A DNA stretch of 64,000 nucleotides from Agapetus fuscipes (GCA_951799405.1 OX637350.1:4449852-4513851); one strand, 5' to 3'. Counted from the first letter of the stretch, positions 22,601 through 29,139 are shown. The notes: generated from the sequence alone by a model not told the origin. Numbers and translations: made by a program.

Positions 22601-23566
22601 TAAGATGTTTTTTTTTTTTTAATGTGAGATGATTATTGAATTTGCAACTAACGCAACTAAGCTACACGCAAAGTGTTACTTCTTGCTGCATTCTCTTCGA
22701 AGGAACTTATTTATTTTTACAGGTAAGGAGACCGACCTTACACCAACCACTTCAGTTGAAGTGTGGCTTTCCCAGTTTCCAAGACGGCTGGTACTCATTT
22801 CTTGTGAAGGCTGAGTAAACCTTGGTGGCATTTTATTTTGGATTTGAAATAAACACCGAAACGGGAAAACATTTCTGACACTCTCGGGGGAATTCGGACG
22901 CGACCTCTCGGCATGGAATGCAAGCGCACTACCAACTGCGCTATCGACCGGATCAAATTGAGAATTTCAAATTGCAATCACAAAATTGAAATATAATTGA
23001 ATATAATTATTTTATTGTGTATGTTCCTTGACTTATAGGTTGGTATGCGGCTGACCACCCATTCTGTAGAAAATGCTTCACTTTGCTAATGTCACCCCTG
23101 TTTCAGGGAAGTTCGGCAAGAGTTGCAGGGTGTATGTCCATTTAAGATTTGGGTTTGTACGTTATAGGTTCACATGTTTCATGTACGAGCGCAAACTTGT
23201 ACGTGTCTGCTTGTGAGAATGCATATAATGTGAATCCCCAATGTTACATATCTTTGCAACTTAGATTAAATTAGATTGAAGCCGAAATTTACGAACCGTG
23301 ATATAGAGAAGGTCAGATTTTTCAACTCCTCGTCTGAGTAGGGGTTGGAAAACCAACTGTCTTTATTCGACTAAATATCCCATTGTGATTCTTGATTAAA
23401 GCATTTTTTTTTTTGCTTGTTTCAGCACCGCCTATCTACCATATTGGACTATGATCGTGTGATTGTGATGGATGCAGGAAGAATTGTGGAAGATGGATCC
23501 CCCAAGGAACTTCTATCCAGACCGATGAGCATATTCTCATCAATGGCTCGTGCTACGGACGAATAG
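1381..23566 (+). CDS. Sur: Sulfonylurea receptor-like ABC transporter (ABCC), 3' 21 exons
   Basis: Twenty-one exons with GT..AG borders and matching phases join into 4926 nt: 1641 codons and a TAG stop. Exons: 1381-1629, 4639-4989, 5903-6142, 7265-7565, 11126-11304, 13314-13701, 13796-13901, 14167-14620, 14793-15053, 15130-15461, 15548-15706, 15785-15894, 15977-16206, 16301-16522, 16598-16755, 17211-17406, 18323-18560, 19561-19688, 20734-21025, 21487-21677, 23426-23566. Order of parts: L0/TMD1 (residues 1 to about 460 of this partial protein), NBD1 (about 530-756), a long linker (757 to about 1045), TMD2 (about 1045-1390), NBD2 (about 1400-1630). TMD1 motifs such as [17 protein letters not shown] in NBD1 and the overall pattern fit SUR (ABCC8/9, fly Sur) better than other ABCC proteins. 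SURs are plasma-membrane partners of Kir channels that couple channel opening to ATP/ADP; that role is inferred from family. TMD0 and the start codon are upstream of the window. An MRP-like ABCC is the alternative. Confidence 0.9.
1680..2579 (-). mobile_element. Mariner-family transposon, internally deleted
   Basis: Terminal inverted repeats TGAAATTGGCGTTTTG at both ends, flanked by TA on each side (1678-1679, 2580-2581), total 900 bp. On the minus strand from about 2405 the N-terminal HTH of a mariner transposase is readable ([20 protein letters not shown], then [20 protein letters not shown] and [11 protein letters not shown]). The left end still encodes the C-terminal [17 protein letters not shown] remains. 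Full mariners are about 1.3 kb, so about 400 bp including the catalytic centre are missing. It cannot make transposase itself. Confidence 0.9.
2975..3318 (+). mobile_element. SINE-B copy with nested SINE-A
   Basis: TTCCTTGACTTATAGG start, interrupted by a SINE-A fragment, then GGTATGAGGCTGACCACCC through CCTTGCAACTTAGATTATAG. Confidence 0.85.
3003..3073 (+). mobile_element. 5'-truncated SINE-A inside SINE-B, with TSD
   Basis: Only the last 71 bp of SINE-A. ATAGGTT lies on both sides (2996-3002 and 3074-3080), within the SINE-B sequence TTATAGGTTGGTATGAGGC. Confidence 0.85.
3363..3785 (-). mobile_element. RTE-like LINE 3' fragment
   Basis: Reverse complement of the LINE C-terminus and tail: CTGTAACTGTAAC tail, GGGGTGGCCAGAGCCTCTGC, then coding remains for [11 protein letters not shown]. 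It lies in the Sur intron before exon b. Confidence 0.8.
3790..4638. other. AT-rich Sur intron, no feature
   Basis: Between a LINE fragment and Sur exon b. At 4495-4560 there is a short piece resembling the interior of the 6841 MITE family (GTTCACGGGCGGCCATG). Nothing else is recognisable. Confidence 0.4.
4639..4989 (+). CDS. Sur: Sur exon b: TMD1 helices
   Basis: 117 codons, phase 0/0, acceptor TCTTTCAG, donor CAA|GTAAGT. It holds [17 protein letters not shown], then a [13 protein letters not shown] helix and a second hydrophobic stretch [11 protein letters not shown]. The pattern matches the region of SUR that reads LADLLGFAGPL in vertebrates. Confidence 0.92.
5020..5262 (+). mobile_element. 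RTE-like LINE 3' fragment
   Basis: Begins 30 bp after Sur exon b. It keeps the end of the frame ([20 protein letters not shown]) and the GTTACAGTAACAG tail. Confidence 0.8.
5430..5471. repeat. 42-bp palindrome with no loop
   Basis: Arms of 21 bp meeting at GTGTT|AACAC, with one mismatch (GGGAGAAGCG against CGCTTCTCTC). Confidence 0.88.
5560..5840 (-). mobile_element. SINE-A copy
   Basis: Near full length in reverse: CTTAGCTACACATATAG end through GACACCCTCGGTGGGGATCG with an intact B-box complement (GATCGAACCC). Confidence 0.85.
5903..6142 (+). CDS. Sur: Sur exon c: TMD1 cytoplasmic loop
   Basis: 80 codons, phase 0/0. The acceptor is TTTTCAG at 5896-5902, chosen over a second AG 12 nt downstream because only the first keeps [10 protein letters not shown] aligned with the TKIYNKIM region of SURs. 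A poorly conserved acidic insert (about 45 residues rich in E, D, S) replaces the short loop of vertebrate SUR. It ends in [16 protein letters not shown]. Confidence 0.85.
6330..6457 (-). mobile_element. SINE-A 3' part, head-to-head with next copy
   Basis: Reverse-strand 3' half (TTAGCTACACATATAGAGTA to CAGCTCCCTATGGGGGCT), abutting a + strand copy. Confidence 0.8.
6458..6778 (+). mobile_element. SINE-A full-length copy
   Basis: A box TAGCTCAGTTGGTAGAG and B box GGGTTCGAATCCC are intact in a tRNA-like head (6461-6535), followed by a body of about 245 bp ending GCGTAGCTTAGTTGCG. The best reference copy of the family in the window. Confidence 0.92.
6841..7084. mobile_element. Foldback MITE, CGGTGCTATT ends
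   Basis: Inverted ends of about 62 bp (CGGTGCTATTTTTAGACATT and its complement at 7065-7084) around a core with TTCACTTGCGGCCATCTTGG. 244 bp, in the Sur intron before exon d. Confidence 0.88.
7265..7565 (+). CDS. Sur: Sur exon d: TMD1 helix and coupling loop
   Basis: 100 codons plus 1 nt (phase 0/1). It encodes [12 protein letters not shown], then the strongly conserved coupling region [13 protein letters not shown], typical of ABCC TMD1. Donor ATCA|GTAAGT. Confidence 0.93.
7600..7830 (-). mobile_element. RTE-like LINE internal fragment
   Basis: Minus frame reads [20 protein letters not shown] and [11 protein letters not shown], matching the post-RT region of the 32795 LINE (YLGSKFEKDGRM). 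Confidence 0.78.
8475..8695 (+). mobile_element. SINE-C copy
   Basis: GGTGATATGGCCGAGGAGGT head, decayed B-box region near CACTTGACCCTGGTTCAA, and the end TAGGTTGGTGAATTGCATTC shared with the 30090 copy. Confidence 0.68.
8841..9274. mobile_element. Second copy of the 6841 MITE, split by a LINE fragment
   Basis: Left part 8841-8960 (TCGGTGTTATTCTTAGACAT) and right part 9150-9274 (AAATGTCTAAGAATGGCGCC), with a CR1-like fragment between. Confidence 0.83.
8995..9125 (-). mobile_element. CR1-like LINE 3' fragment
   Basis: In reverse it encodes SAGVFREALKTHLF-like residues and the tail GAGGTGTGACACACACAAAA. It lies inside a MITE copy (8841-9274). Confidence 0.7.
9945..10700. repeat. Minisatellite of about 21 bp, GAGATAACATTTTGTGACCA
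   Basis: About 18 units before and 6 after a MITE insertion (10327-10566). Some units differ as TTTGTGGCCATGAGATAATA. In the Sur intron before exon e. Confidence 0.9.
10327..10566. mobile_element. Foldback MITE with CAG target duplication
   Basis: TACCCTTAGTACGAGTTGCA at the left and its complement at the right, arms of 29 bp with one mismatch, flanked by CAG on both sides. Inserted in a minisatellite. Confidence 0.86.
10845..11090 (-). mobile_element. SINE-B copy 35 bp before Sur exon e
   Basis: CATCTAAGTTGCAAAGATAT to GTGGTCAGCCGCATACC in reverse; a short TTTA/AATAAA insert lies inside. Confidence 0.83.
11126..11304 (+). CDS. Sur: Sur exon e: last TMD1 helices
   Basis: 179 nt, phase 1/0. 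It encodes [20 protein letters not shown] and [19 protein letters not shown], the two last TMD1 helices. The last 12 nt of the exon and its donor ATG|GTAAAA are the first copy of a tandem repeat of about 190 bp that continues into the intron. Confidence 0.92.
11293..12020 (+). repeat. Tandem repeat of about 190 bp that includes a splice donor
   Basis: Four units start at about 11293, 11482, 11673 and 11861. The first is the end of Sur exon e (ATATCCGCCATG|GTAAAA), and the fourth keeps ATATCCGCTGTGGTAAAA. Units share TCTTTAGTAAAGTGAATGAC and GTGCCTTCACCCGGCTAGG. Confidence 0.88.
12306..12490 (+). mobile_element. SINE-B copy
   Basis: TTTACTTATAGGTTGGTATG to GTTTGTGAGCATGCATTTAG. The family's CTTTGCAACTTAGATTATAG tail reappears at 12692, so about 170 bp of other DNA lies between. 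Confidence 0.78.
12723..13233 (-). mobile_element. Deleted hAT (ZBED/SCAND3-like) element
   Basis: Ends CAGGGGTGCCCATAC / GTATGGGCCCCTCTG, 511 bp. Flanks are ATATACAA (12715-12722) and ATATAGAA (13234-13241), 7 of 8 matching. A minus ORF at 12917-13147 contains [20 protein letters not shown], the C-terminal pattern of ZBED-type hAT transposases. It sits in the Sur intron before exon f. Confidence 0.85.
13314..13701 (+). CDS. Sur: Sur exon f: TMD1-NBD1 linker and NBD1 start
   Basis: 388 nt, phase 0/1. It starts [15 protein letters not shown], the conserved elbow after TMD1, passes through a Ser/Asp/Glu-rich stretch, and ends in [12 protein letters not shown], the A-loop strand of NBD1. Confidence 0.9.
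13796..13901 (+). CDS. Sur: Sur exon g: NBD1 Walker A
   Basis: 106 nt, phase 1/2. It encodes [20 protein letters not shown]: an intact Walker A (GKTGSGKSS) with the invariant Lys. Confidence 0.95.
14167..14620 (+). CDS. Sur: Sur exon h: NBD1 Q-loop to H-loop
   Basis: 454 nt, phase 2/0. It holds the Q-loop [18 protein letters not shown], the signature [15 protein letters not shown], Walker [13 protein letters not shown] and the H-loop THKLQ. Asp replaces the catalytic Glu after Walker B, as is usual in NBD1 of ABCC proteins. Confidence 0.96.
14793..15053 (+). CDS. Sur: Sur exon i: end of NBD1 and start of linker
   Basis: 87 codons, phase 0/0. It begins [18 protein letters not shown], the last NBD1 strand, then becomes hydrophilic and poorly conserved ([20 protein letters not shown]). 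Confidence 0.88.
15130..15461 (+). CDS. Sur: Sur exon j: basic inter-domain linker
   Basis: 332 nt, phase 0/2. Open reading throughout but no recognised domain; rich in Lys, Arg, Thr and Ser. It is assigned to Sur because phase and borders fit the exons on both sides. Confidence 0.75.
15548..15706 (+). CDS. Sur: Sur exon k: inter-domain linker
   Basis: 159 nt, phase 2/2, acceptor TTGTTACAG, donor AA|GTATAT. Hydrophilic, with basic clusters and serines ([12 protein letters not shown]), candidate phosphorylation sites. Confidence 0.75.
15785..15894 (+). CDS. Sur: Sur exon l: inter-domain linker
   Basis: 110 nt, phase 2/1. It ends in an acidic run ([11 protein letters not shown]). No domain is recognised; placement follows from phase. 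Confidence 0.73.
15977..16206 (+). CDS. Sur: Sur exon m: first TMD2 helix
   Basis: 230 nt, phase 1/0. It encodes [20 protein letters not shown] and the helix that ends in [11 protein letters not shown], the ABCC pattern at the start of TMD2. Confidence 0.92.
16301..16522 (+). CDS. Sur: Sur exon n: TMD2 helices and coupling loop
   Basis: 74 codons, phase 0/0. It contains the ABCC hallmark [20 protein letters not shown] after a hydrophobic helix. Confidence 0.95.
16598..16755 (+). CDS. Sur: Sur exon o: TMD2 helices
   Basis: 158 nt, phase 0/2. Two hydrophobic stretches ([19 protein letters not shown] and [16 protein letters not shown]). Confidence 0.92.
16778..17147. mobile_element. MITE with GGAGTCCGC ends
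   Basis: Ends GGAGTCCGC / GCGGACTCC, 370 bp, in the intron between Sur exons o and p. Divergent pieces of the family seem present at 2690-2927, 24755-24830 and 54485-54640. Confidence 0.75.
17211..17406 (+). CDS. Sur: Sur exon p: TMD2 intracellular loop
   Basis: 196 nt, phase 2/0. It encodes [20 protein letters not shown] and [15 protein letters not shown], the conserved TMD2 coupling segment of ABCC proteins. Confidence 0.95.
17556..17612 (+). mobile_element. RTE-like LINE tail
   Basis: TGGCCACCCCTAGCGGAATG followed by a (GTTACA)n tail, inside the Sur intron after exon p. Confidence 0.7.
17612..17706 (+). mobile_element. SINE-B 3' part
   Basis: GGTTCATATGCGGCATGTGC to ATCTTTGCAACTTAGATTAG directly after a LINE tail. 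Confidence 0.72.
17918..18106 (-). mobile_element. SINE-B copy
   Basis: ATGCATGTCCACAAACAGAC to CCAACCTTTAAGTCAAGGAA; divergent. Confidence 0.75.
18323..18560 (+). CDS. Sur: Sur exon q: last TMD2 helices
   Basis: 238 nt, phase 0/1. It encodes [20 protein letters not shown] and [18 protein letters not shown], the end of TMD2. Third codon positions are clearly richer in G and C than in the exons upstream. Confidence 0.94.
19011..19450. mobile_element. MITE with ATCGACGGTTAAAAGG ends
   Basis: Ends ATCGATGGTTAAAAGG and CCTTTTAACCGTCGAT, 440 bp, in the Sur intron before exon r. Confidence 0.83.
19561..19688 (+). CDS. Sur: Sur exon r: TMD2-NBD2 link and NBD2 A-loop
   Basis: 128 nt, phase 1/0. 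[20 protein letters not shown] matches the W-P-G-I-x-V-L-R-Y pattern that opens NBD2 in ABCC proteins; it ends in VPAGQK. Confidence 0.94.
19756..20397 (+). mobile_element. RTE-like LINE 3' fragment split by a MITE
   Basis: The two parts (19756-19898 and 20146-20397) form one LINE end: [18 protein letters not shown], then [14 protein letters not shown] and the CCACTCCTAGCGGAATGGCG tail. A 247-bp MITE separates them. Confidence 0.82.
19899..20145. mobile_element. 247-bp MITE in a LINE fragment
   Basis: Ends CGCACGTTTAATAATAAAGA and its near-complement at 20126-20145. Removing it restores the LINE. Confidence 0.86.
20464..20708 (-). mobile_element. RTE-like LINE 3' fragment next to Sur exon s
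   Basis: Starts with the inverted tail (ACTGTTACTGTATCCTG..CACTAGGGGTGGCCGG) and ends 25 bp before the exon s acceptor. Confidence 0.8.
20734..21025 (+). CDS. Sur: Sur exon s: NBD2 Walker A and Q-loop
   Basis: 292 nt, phase 0/1. Walker [10 protein letters not shown] is intact; the Q-loop reads [16 protein letters not shown]. The exon starts only 25 bp after an RTE-like LINE fragment. Confidence 0.95.
21084..21243. mobile_element. Truncated hAT end
   Basis: Starts CAGGCCAGGATTAA and continues GGGGCCC..GTGCGGGGAAAGTCA, as at the right end of the 31765 element. The other end is missing; a SINE-B tail begins directly after. Confidence 0.7.
21244..21415 (-). mobile_element. SINE-B 3' part
   Basis: Tail TCTAATCTAATCTAATCTAA then GTTGCATTTCAAAGATAC and CGCTTGCACATGCCGG. 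Confidence 0.8.
21487..21677 (+). CDS. Sur: Sur exon t: NBD2 signature and Walker B
   Basis: 191 nt, phase 1/0. The signature is degenerate ([15 protein letters not shown] instead of LSGGQRQ), while Walker B and the catalytic Glu ([12 protein letters not shown]) are intact. Confidence 0.95.
21836..21885. repeat. Short dispersed repeat
   Basis: CCGCGGAAAGCAGGGGCGCC and AGTGTCAAGTCGACTA reappear at 50438-50476 in the same orientation. No family recognised. Confidence 0.5.
21960..22620. other. AT-rich part of the last Sur intron, no feature
   Basis: Low-GC DNA without recognisable repeats or coding potential. Confidence 0.4.
22648..22955 (-). mobile_element. SINE-A copy
   Basis: Full length in reverse, ending in the tRNA-like head (GGCATGGAATGCAAGC..CTATCGACCGG) in the last Sur intron. 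Confidence 0.87.
23023..23278 (+). mobile_element. SINE-B full-length copy
   Basis: GTTCCTTGACTTATAGGTTG to CTTTGCAACTTAGATTAAAT, 256 bp, in the last Sur intron. Confidence 0.87.
23426..23566 (+). CDS. Sur: Sur exon u: terminal exon with stop
   Basis: 46 codons plus TAG. It opens with the NBD2 H-loop [20 protein letters not shown] and ends [10 protein letters not shown], the usual ABCC C-terminus. Downstream DNA contains a SINE head (23636-23750), so the 3' UTR probably carries SINE sequence. AATAAA at 23888 is one possible polyadenylation signal. Confidence 0.93.
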   Translation, partial: HRLSTILDYDRVIVMDAGRIVEDGSPKELLSRPMSIFSSMARATDE

Positions 23567-23635
23567 AAAAAGAAGCAGCCAAAAAATAGAAGAGTTCTTC
23601 ATTATTTCACCTCGTTATCTTATTTTTTATCATTA

Positions 23636-23750
23636 TCATGCCGAGAGCTCGGGTTCGAATCCCAGCGAGGGTGTCAGAAATGATTTCCCGTTTGTGTGTT
23701 TATTTACACCCAAAAATAAAATACCAGCAAAGCTTACTCAGCCTTGACAA
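23636..23750 (+). mobile_element. SINE-A head fragment in likely Sur 3' UTR
   Basis: TCATGCCGAGAGCTCGGGTTCGAATCC-type head (B box present), then GATTTCCCGTT and ACTCAGCCTT. It starts 70 bp after the Sur stop. Confidence 0.8.
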
Positions 23751-24300
23751 AAAAATCGTTTCCACAAGCAAACTACATTTCATATCCGTGATATATACCC
23801 TACGCCTGTCGTTTTTTAAAACAAATATGACTAAATAATGTAGAATTCCTTAATTAAAAAGAAAAACAATATTTTCAAAATATAACAAATAAAAAAAAAC
23901 TTTTTTTCTATTTTTTTTTTGTGGCGACACTTTTTAAGTTGACACTTTTTGACTTATATTTTAAAAAAAGTAAAAAATGAACACGCCTGTTTTTAATTAC
24001 TGTCGCTCTTTAACTAAGACTATAAAGCTTGGGACAGGTTAAGGGTATATGGCGCTCAATGGTTAATTGATCCACAGCAATCCTCAGTCCATATTAGGTT
24101 GTTTAAAATTATACCCCATGAATTAAAGAAAACATTAATTTATTGTCGAACATACTACAGTCGTGGATTTTATTCAAATAAAATGCGCAATATTGCACGA
24201 GGTTGTTTATTTCTATAAATGTTCCTTTTTTATAAAATTTAAGAAAAAAAAAACCCTTTCCGGGCTGGAAGTCTCATCACAAACGGTAGATCCTACCTAC

Positions 24301-24558
24301 CAATTCGCACGCTTAATAATAAAGAGAAATAAATTAAAAAATGGGGAAAATTGAGATTTTGTAATAAAACGCAAGAACAATGCGAGAAGAATATGTAGAA
24401 TGCGACAGCCGTTCAATTTGGACGAACATGACCGAGATAAAACATCGGTCGCCTTTTTCATCCCATACAAGTTGTATTGGTTGTCTGAACTTCAAACGTG
24501 ATTTCCCAACATTCTTATTTTTTGAGTTATTGCTCTTTATGATTAAGCGTGCGAATTG
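24301..24558. mobile_element. Second copy of the 247-bp MITE
   Basis: Ends CAATTCGCACGCTTAAT / ATTAAGCGTGCGAATTG; the interior is nearly the same as 19899 (CGACAGCCGTTCAATTTGGA). A piece of the 6841 MITE family precedes it. Confidence 0.86.
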
Positions 24559-24837
24559 TCGTTCAGATTATTATTAGTACCCCTTTCCTCGACGGTTTGC
24601 ACGTGACATTCACATTTTCATGCAAATACAAAATGTGGCATGCCTGAAAATATATTTTCTAATTAAGTCGTAGCATTTTTGAATTTGTAACTTTTTTCTC
24701 GGTGAGCAAACGTCAGTCTTGCATGCGATCAATCAAAAAATATTTGTATGCCTTGTCCCTAGCAACCCGGCCGGGCGATGACACAATATTGTCTATGGTA
24801 ATTCACGTGCGGACCTCGTTATGAAATATGCCCTATA

Positions 24838-25058
24838 TACAGAGGAAGTGTGAAAGGAAAAAGAGGTAAGCGCCCTTGGGGTGGCTAGTGCCACTAAACG
24901 GCGCTGTATACAAATTGTCCAATTATTATTATTATTTTAAAGGACGACCGAGAAAAGTATGGAGTGATCAGATTGAGGAGATTGTGAAAGAATGGGATAT
25001 ACAAAGTGAGCGTAAAAGAAAATGCAAAAAAAGGTGATGGATATAAAAAAAAAAAAAA
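24838..25058 (+). mobile_element. RTE-like LINE fragment with nested short insert
   Basis: GAGGAAGTGTGAAAGG..GACGACCGAGAAAAGTATGG as in other copies, interrupted at 24870-24941 by a 72-bp element and ended by a SINE-A insertion. Confidence 0.78.
24870..24941. mobile_element. Very short retro-like insert with hairpin and ATT tail
   Basis: GCGCCCTTGGGGTGGCTAGT..GCCACTAAACGGCGC ends in TTGTCCAATTATTATTATTA. The LINE fragment around it resumes on both sides (AAGAGGTAA, AAGGACGACCGAG). A GTGGC-TAGT-GCCAC hairpin sits inside a GCGCC/GGCGC stem. Confidence 0.7.
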
Positions 25059-25069
25059 AAAAAAAAAAA

Positions 25070-25394
25070 AACGCAACTAAGCTTCACATATAGTGTAACT
25101 TCTTGCCGCGTTATCCCCGAAGGGGTCGCATGTGGCGAGTTGAACCTATTTATTTTTACAGGTAAGGGGGCCGGTCTTACGCCAACCACTTCAGTTGAAG
25201 TGGGGGTTTCCCAGCTCCCGAGTACTGGTACTCATTTCTTGTGAAGGCTGAGTAAACCTTGCCGGTATTTTTATTATGGGGTTTGAAATAAACACCGAAA
25301 TAGGAAATCATTTCTGACACCCTTCTCGGTGGGATTCGAACCCGAGCTCACGGGGTAGAATGCAAGCACTCTACCAACTGAGCTATCGACCGGA
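25070..25394 (-). mobile_element. SINE-A full-length copy in a LINE fragment
   Basis: CGCAACTAAGCTTCACATAT through CCAACTGAGCTATCGACCGG, preceded by a 27-base A run on the + strand. It interrupts the LINE sequence GATGGATATAAATGAATTG; ATATAAA appears on both sides. Confidence 0.88.
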
Positions 25395-26092
25395 CTTTAT
25401 ATAAATGAATTGAAAGAGGTTTATAAGGATAGGAAGAAATTGAGGCAGCTTTGCAGAGGCTCTGGCTACCCCTAGCGGTATGGTGACAGAGTTACAGTTA
25501 CATAGTTCTCTAAGCATATGTGTACTTTGGGGTACTGGTTAATTTTTTTGGGCTTCTATAACTATTTGGGTTTCTATAGGTTTATAAGGATAGGAAGAAA
25601 TTGAGGCAGCTTTGCAGAGGCTCTGGCTACCCCTAGCGGTATGGTGACAGAGTTACAGTTACATAGTTCTCTAAGCATATGTGTACTTTGGGGTACTGGT
25701 TAATTTTTTTGGGCTTCTATAACTATTTGGGCTTCTATAACTAACTCGAGCACTGGTACTCATTTCTTGTGAAGGCTGAGTAAACCTTGCCGGTATTTTT
25801 ATTATGGGGTTTGAAATAAACACCGAAATAGGAAATCATTTCTGACACCCTTCTCGGTGGGATTCGAACCCGAGCTCACGGGGTAGAATGCAAGCACTCT
25901 ACCAACTGAGCTATCGACCGGACTTTATATAAATGAATTGAAAGAGGTTTATAAGGATAGGAAGAAATTGAGGCAGCTTTGCAGAGGCTCTGGCTACCCC
26001 TAGCGGTATGGTGACAGAGTTACAGTTACATAGTTCTCTAAGCATATGTGTACTTTGGGGTACTGGTTAATTTTTTTGGGCTTCTATAACTA
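25217..26092. repeat. Nested local duplications (161 bp and 528 bp)
   Basis: 25417-25577 is repeated at 25578-25738. The block 25222-25560 is repeated at 25750-26088 (offset 528). Copies look almost identical and contain a LINE end and a SINE-A head. Confidence 0.9.
25748..25923 (-). mobile_element. SINE-A head half, duplicated
   Basis: Copied with its flank from 25222-25394 by a local duplication (offset 528 bp), not by a new insertion. Confidence 0.85.
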
Positions 26093-26466
26093 AATCCAGA
26101 CTGGAAGTCACATATGGTCGTTCATTAATTTATTTACAACATACACTGTCAGATCGCTTCGAAAATCAGCCTGAAAAATGTTTTCCGCCCGTGGAAACGA
26201 AACGTCGGGAGATAGGTACTATCTGCAAAATTTGCATTTGGTATCTCTCATCCAACGCCAACCATGGCAGTGATTATAAAAGTAAGTATAAAGCTTGACA
26301 AATTTGTTTTTATTTCTTCCGGCTATCGTCACACTTCTTTGTTACTAGGGTACATCACAATATGTCAGTATTTATTATTTTTTTTTTTAGGGGAAACATC
26401 ACAAGTCAATGAGACTTTTGTATTTAGTGAACAATAACAAACTATTTGTTTGCTTGTACCCTAGCG

Positions 26467-26498
26467 TCACACACACGGCCAGGTGGCCGTGTGTGACG
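26467..26498. repeat. Short GC-rich palindrome
   Basis: GTCACACACACGGCCA and TGGCCGTGTGTGAC around GG; next to decayed repeat DNA. Confidence 0.7.
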
Positions 26499-26689
26499 TC
26501 ACAATCTTGTTGTATATGAAACAAAAATCTCCTGATTTGTGTCGAGTCCGTTGCGAAAATTTAATTTAAGAATTAAAAAACACACATCCGTGTTCAACAA
26601 TAAAATATTAGTCAACTCCACTGCCCTTATCTTTTTATGTAGTTTTTATCAAATGGCATTTCTCAAAGTCTCAATACCTTGTGCAGATA

Positions 26690-26895
26690 GGGATGGGCGA
26701 TATATATCGATTTGTCGCGGTGGAGGAAGACTGAGAAAGGTGTGGATGGATCAAATTTCTGAAAAAAAGCGAATGAATGGGATATCCAGAGTCATCATAC
26801 AAGGAGAGTTGTAGGAAAAAGGTTATGACTCTGGATGAAATGAAAAAAGTATGCAAAGCCAGGAAAAAATGGCGACTAATCTGTAATGTTGGCGG
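26690..26895 (+). mobile_element. RTE-like LINE 3' fragment, subfamily of 32795
   Basis: GGAAGACTGAGAAAGGTGTG and the end AATCTGTAATGTTGGCGGCT, the tail type of the long LINE rather than the GTTACA tail. Confidence 0.75.
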
Positions 26896-26967
26896 CTTAT
26901 TCAATTATGTTATTAATTTACCTACTGACTTTTTGTTACCTACATAAATGTTATTTATTATTTTTTT

Positions 26968-27223
26968 CCTTGACTTAGAGGTTGGTATGAGGCTGACCAC
27001 CCATACTGTAAAAATGGTTCACTTTGCCAATGTCACCCCTGTTTCAGGGAAGGTCAGCAAGAGTTGCAGGGCTTATGTTCATTTGAGATTGGATTTTTTA
27101 AACTGTAGGTCCACATGCGGCATGTGTGAGCGCGAAATTATGCGTGTCTGCTTGTGGGAATGCATTTAATATGAATCTCAAATGATGTATATCTTTGCAG
27201 CTTAGATTTAGAATTAGATTTAG
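26968..27223 (+). mobile_element. SINE-B full-length copy
   Basis: CCTTGACTTAGAGGTTGGTA to CTTTGCAGCTTAGATTTAGA. Confidence 0.87.
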
Positions 27224-27499
27224 AATGCGTTTCTACCCCCCTCGCTTCATATGCGGCTGTTTTCGGAGGCAAATTTTTTACCTTGAAACCCGATATTTTT
27301 TCAGAAATTTCGATATATTTCTTTTTCATTCGCACATCCCTAGTGCGGATTGCTTGCTAAATTGAAATTATTCAATGGCGATGGAATTTTCAAAGATAAT
27401 GCCTAACTGATAACATGAGTCAGCCATGTTTTGTAGCATTTAATAAAATACTTATTACCTACTTAAAGTTTTCAAAGAAATTTAAGTACATCATGGTGC

Positions 27500-27722
27500 T
27501 ATAATCTATAATCGATAATCTAAGTTGCAAAGATACATTGAAATTTAAGGCTCATATTTATGCATAAATTCGCGCTTACACATGCTGCATATGTACACAC
27601 AAAATAAACTAAACCTCGCATGAACATAAACTTTACAACTCCTGCCGCGTTTTCCTGAAAGCGGAGTGGCATTGGTAAAAGTGGACCAAGTTTTTACAGC
27701 ATGGAAATTCAGCCTAATACTT
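27500..27722 (-). mobile_element. SINE-B copy
   Basis: TATAATCTATAATCGATAAT tail and GCAAAGATACATTGAAATTT, then TGGACCAAGTTTTTACAGCA; a diverged member. Confidence 0.75.
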
Positions 27723-29139
27723 TTTCACGTAAAATGGAAAACGACTGTTCTGATTTTTTGATACAGAAAAAATGAGGCTGTTGTGAATAAGACATCAAAA
27801 TATTGTATTTTTTATATGTCATTTTTCATTTCAAACCCAACATTACCGGCAAGGTTTACTCAGCCTTTACACGAAAAAAAAACCTGTCACTAAAACAGAA
27901 CGTAAAAGGTCCATCCAGACTTACAGCTACTAAGTAGGTCTTGCTTGATAATTGGCGCTTTCTAACGTAACGACTTACCTCATAAAGGGCTCCCTAGGTA
28001 TGAATATGTAGTTGTGTGTTGTGTATTGTCTGTGGAAGTATCCTTATAAGTCTCTCTAGAAAAAAAATAGATGTTAGGTACTCATAAAGATAATAATTTG
28101 TTCGAGATGGGTTGAATCGAATGTTCTGGCAAAATCCAACATGTAGCGATTCTCCGTGTTTCGAAAATTACCTTCTTAGTACAAAATAAGGACCGAGACC
28201 CTCTGTAGCTTCTTAAATCATTCTACCGCTGTACTGTGCAAGTGTAAAGTGACTCTGTGTCCGAACCGAATGTGGAATAAATTGAGTAAAATAAATCACC
28301 GCAGTTTTAATTAAAAGGAACCCGCGCAAAAAATATAACTATGCACTCAAAAACCGCGCTCACCAAATAAAATATCATCACAATAACGAACTTGCGAAAT
28401 TTATTGAAATATTGTTTATAACAAAATGATCGATGTAACATTCAAGAAAATCAATATTTGATCAACGGATACACAAGTTATACAAAACACAAGTATAGAG
28501 GTCACAGATGTGGGGAACCTTTTGCAATAATACATATTATTTACAATTAAATATTTGATTTTGCAAAAAACTATTCGTCCTCATTTTTTTCAGTGCTACT
28601 TCTGTCGAAAATCCGCGAATATTGTGCTTATTTTTAGAACGTTATTTAGAAATTTCTTGGGCTTTAAATCAGATGGTACCCCTTTGGTCCTTCTTATTGA
28701 ATCCCGTCTCCTATTTTATGTATTTATTGGTTCCACGGCAAATCAGTCAGAGCCAACACGTTCACAGACAGCTCGACCTTGGACAAATAGGCCACACGAC
28801 AGTTCGTCCACATGATTTTTTCGTCAAGACATTTTACTCCCAACAATCTATTTTAAAATGATTATTATTGATTAAAAAGTATACGATTCTTATTATTACG
28901 TGGCAGATTATTATTTTTTATGTAACGTTCAAAATAAACGATACCGTAAAAGGCTTTTTCTACTCCCATTTGGTAATTTACTAATTACAAAACGGCTAAC
29001 GCAATCACAATGCCATACATTTCTACACCCGTTGCATAATGTTACATTATGCAACCGGTAACCGTGTTAAAATGAACATGTGCGCATGCGCATTGTCAGA
29101 ATTGGAACCATTTTTTAATTTCAAATGTCAACCTTGTAT
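27723..29139. other. Intergenic, mostly unassigned
   Basis: Contains a decayed SINE-D interior (27900-28000) and tail (28345-28375). A small palindrome lies at 29031-29055 (12-nt arms GTTGCATAATGT). No coding signal. Confidence 0.4.
27895..28010 (+). mobile_element. SINE-D interior fragment
   Basis: GGTCCATCCAGACTTACAGC and TCTTGCTTGATAATTGGCGC match the 1039-1083 part of the 883 copy. Confidence 0.6.
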
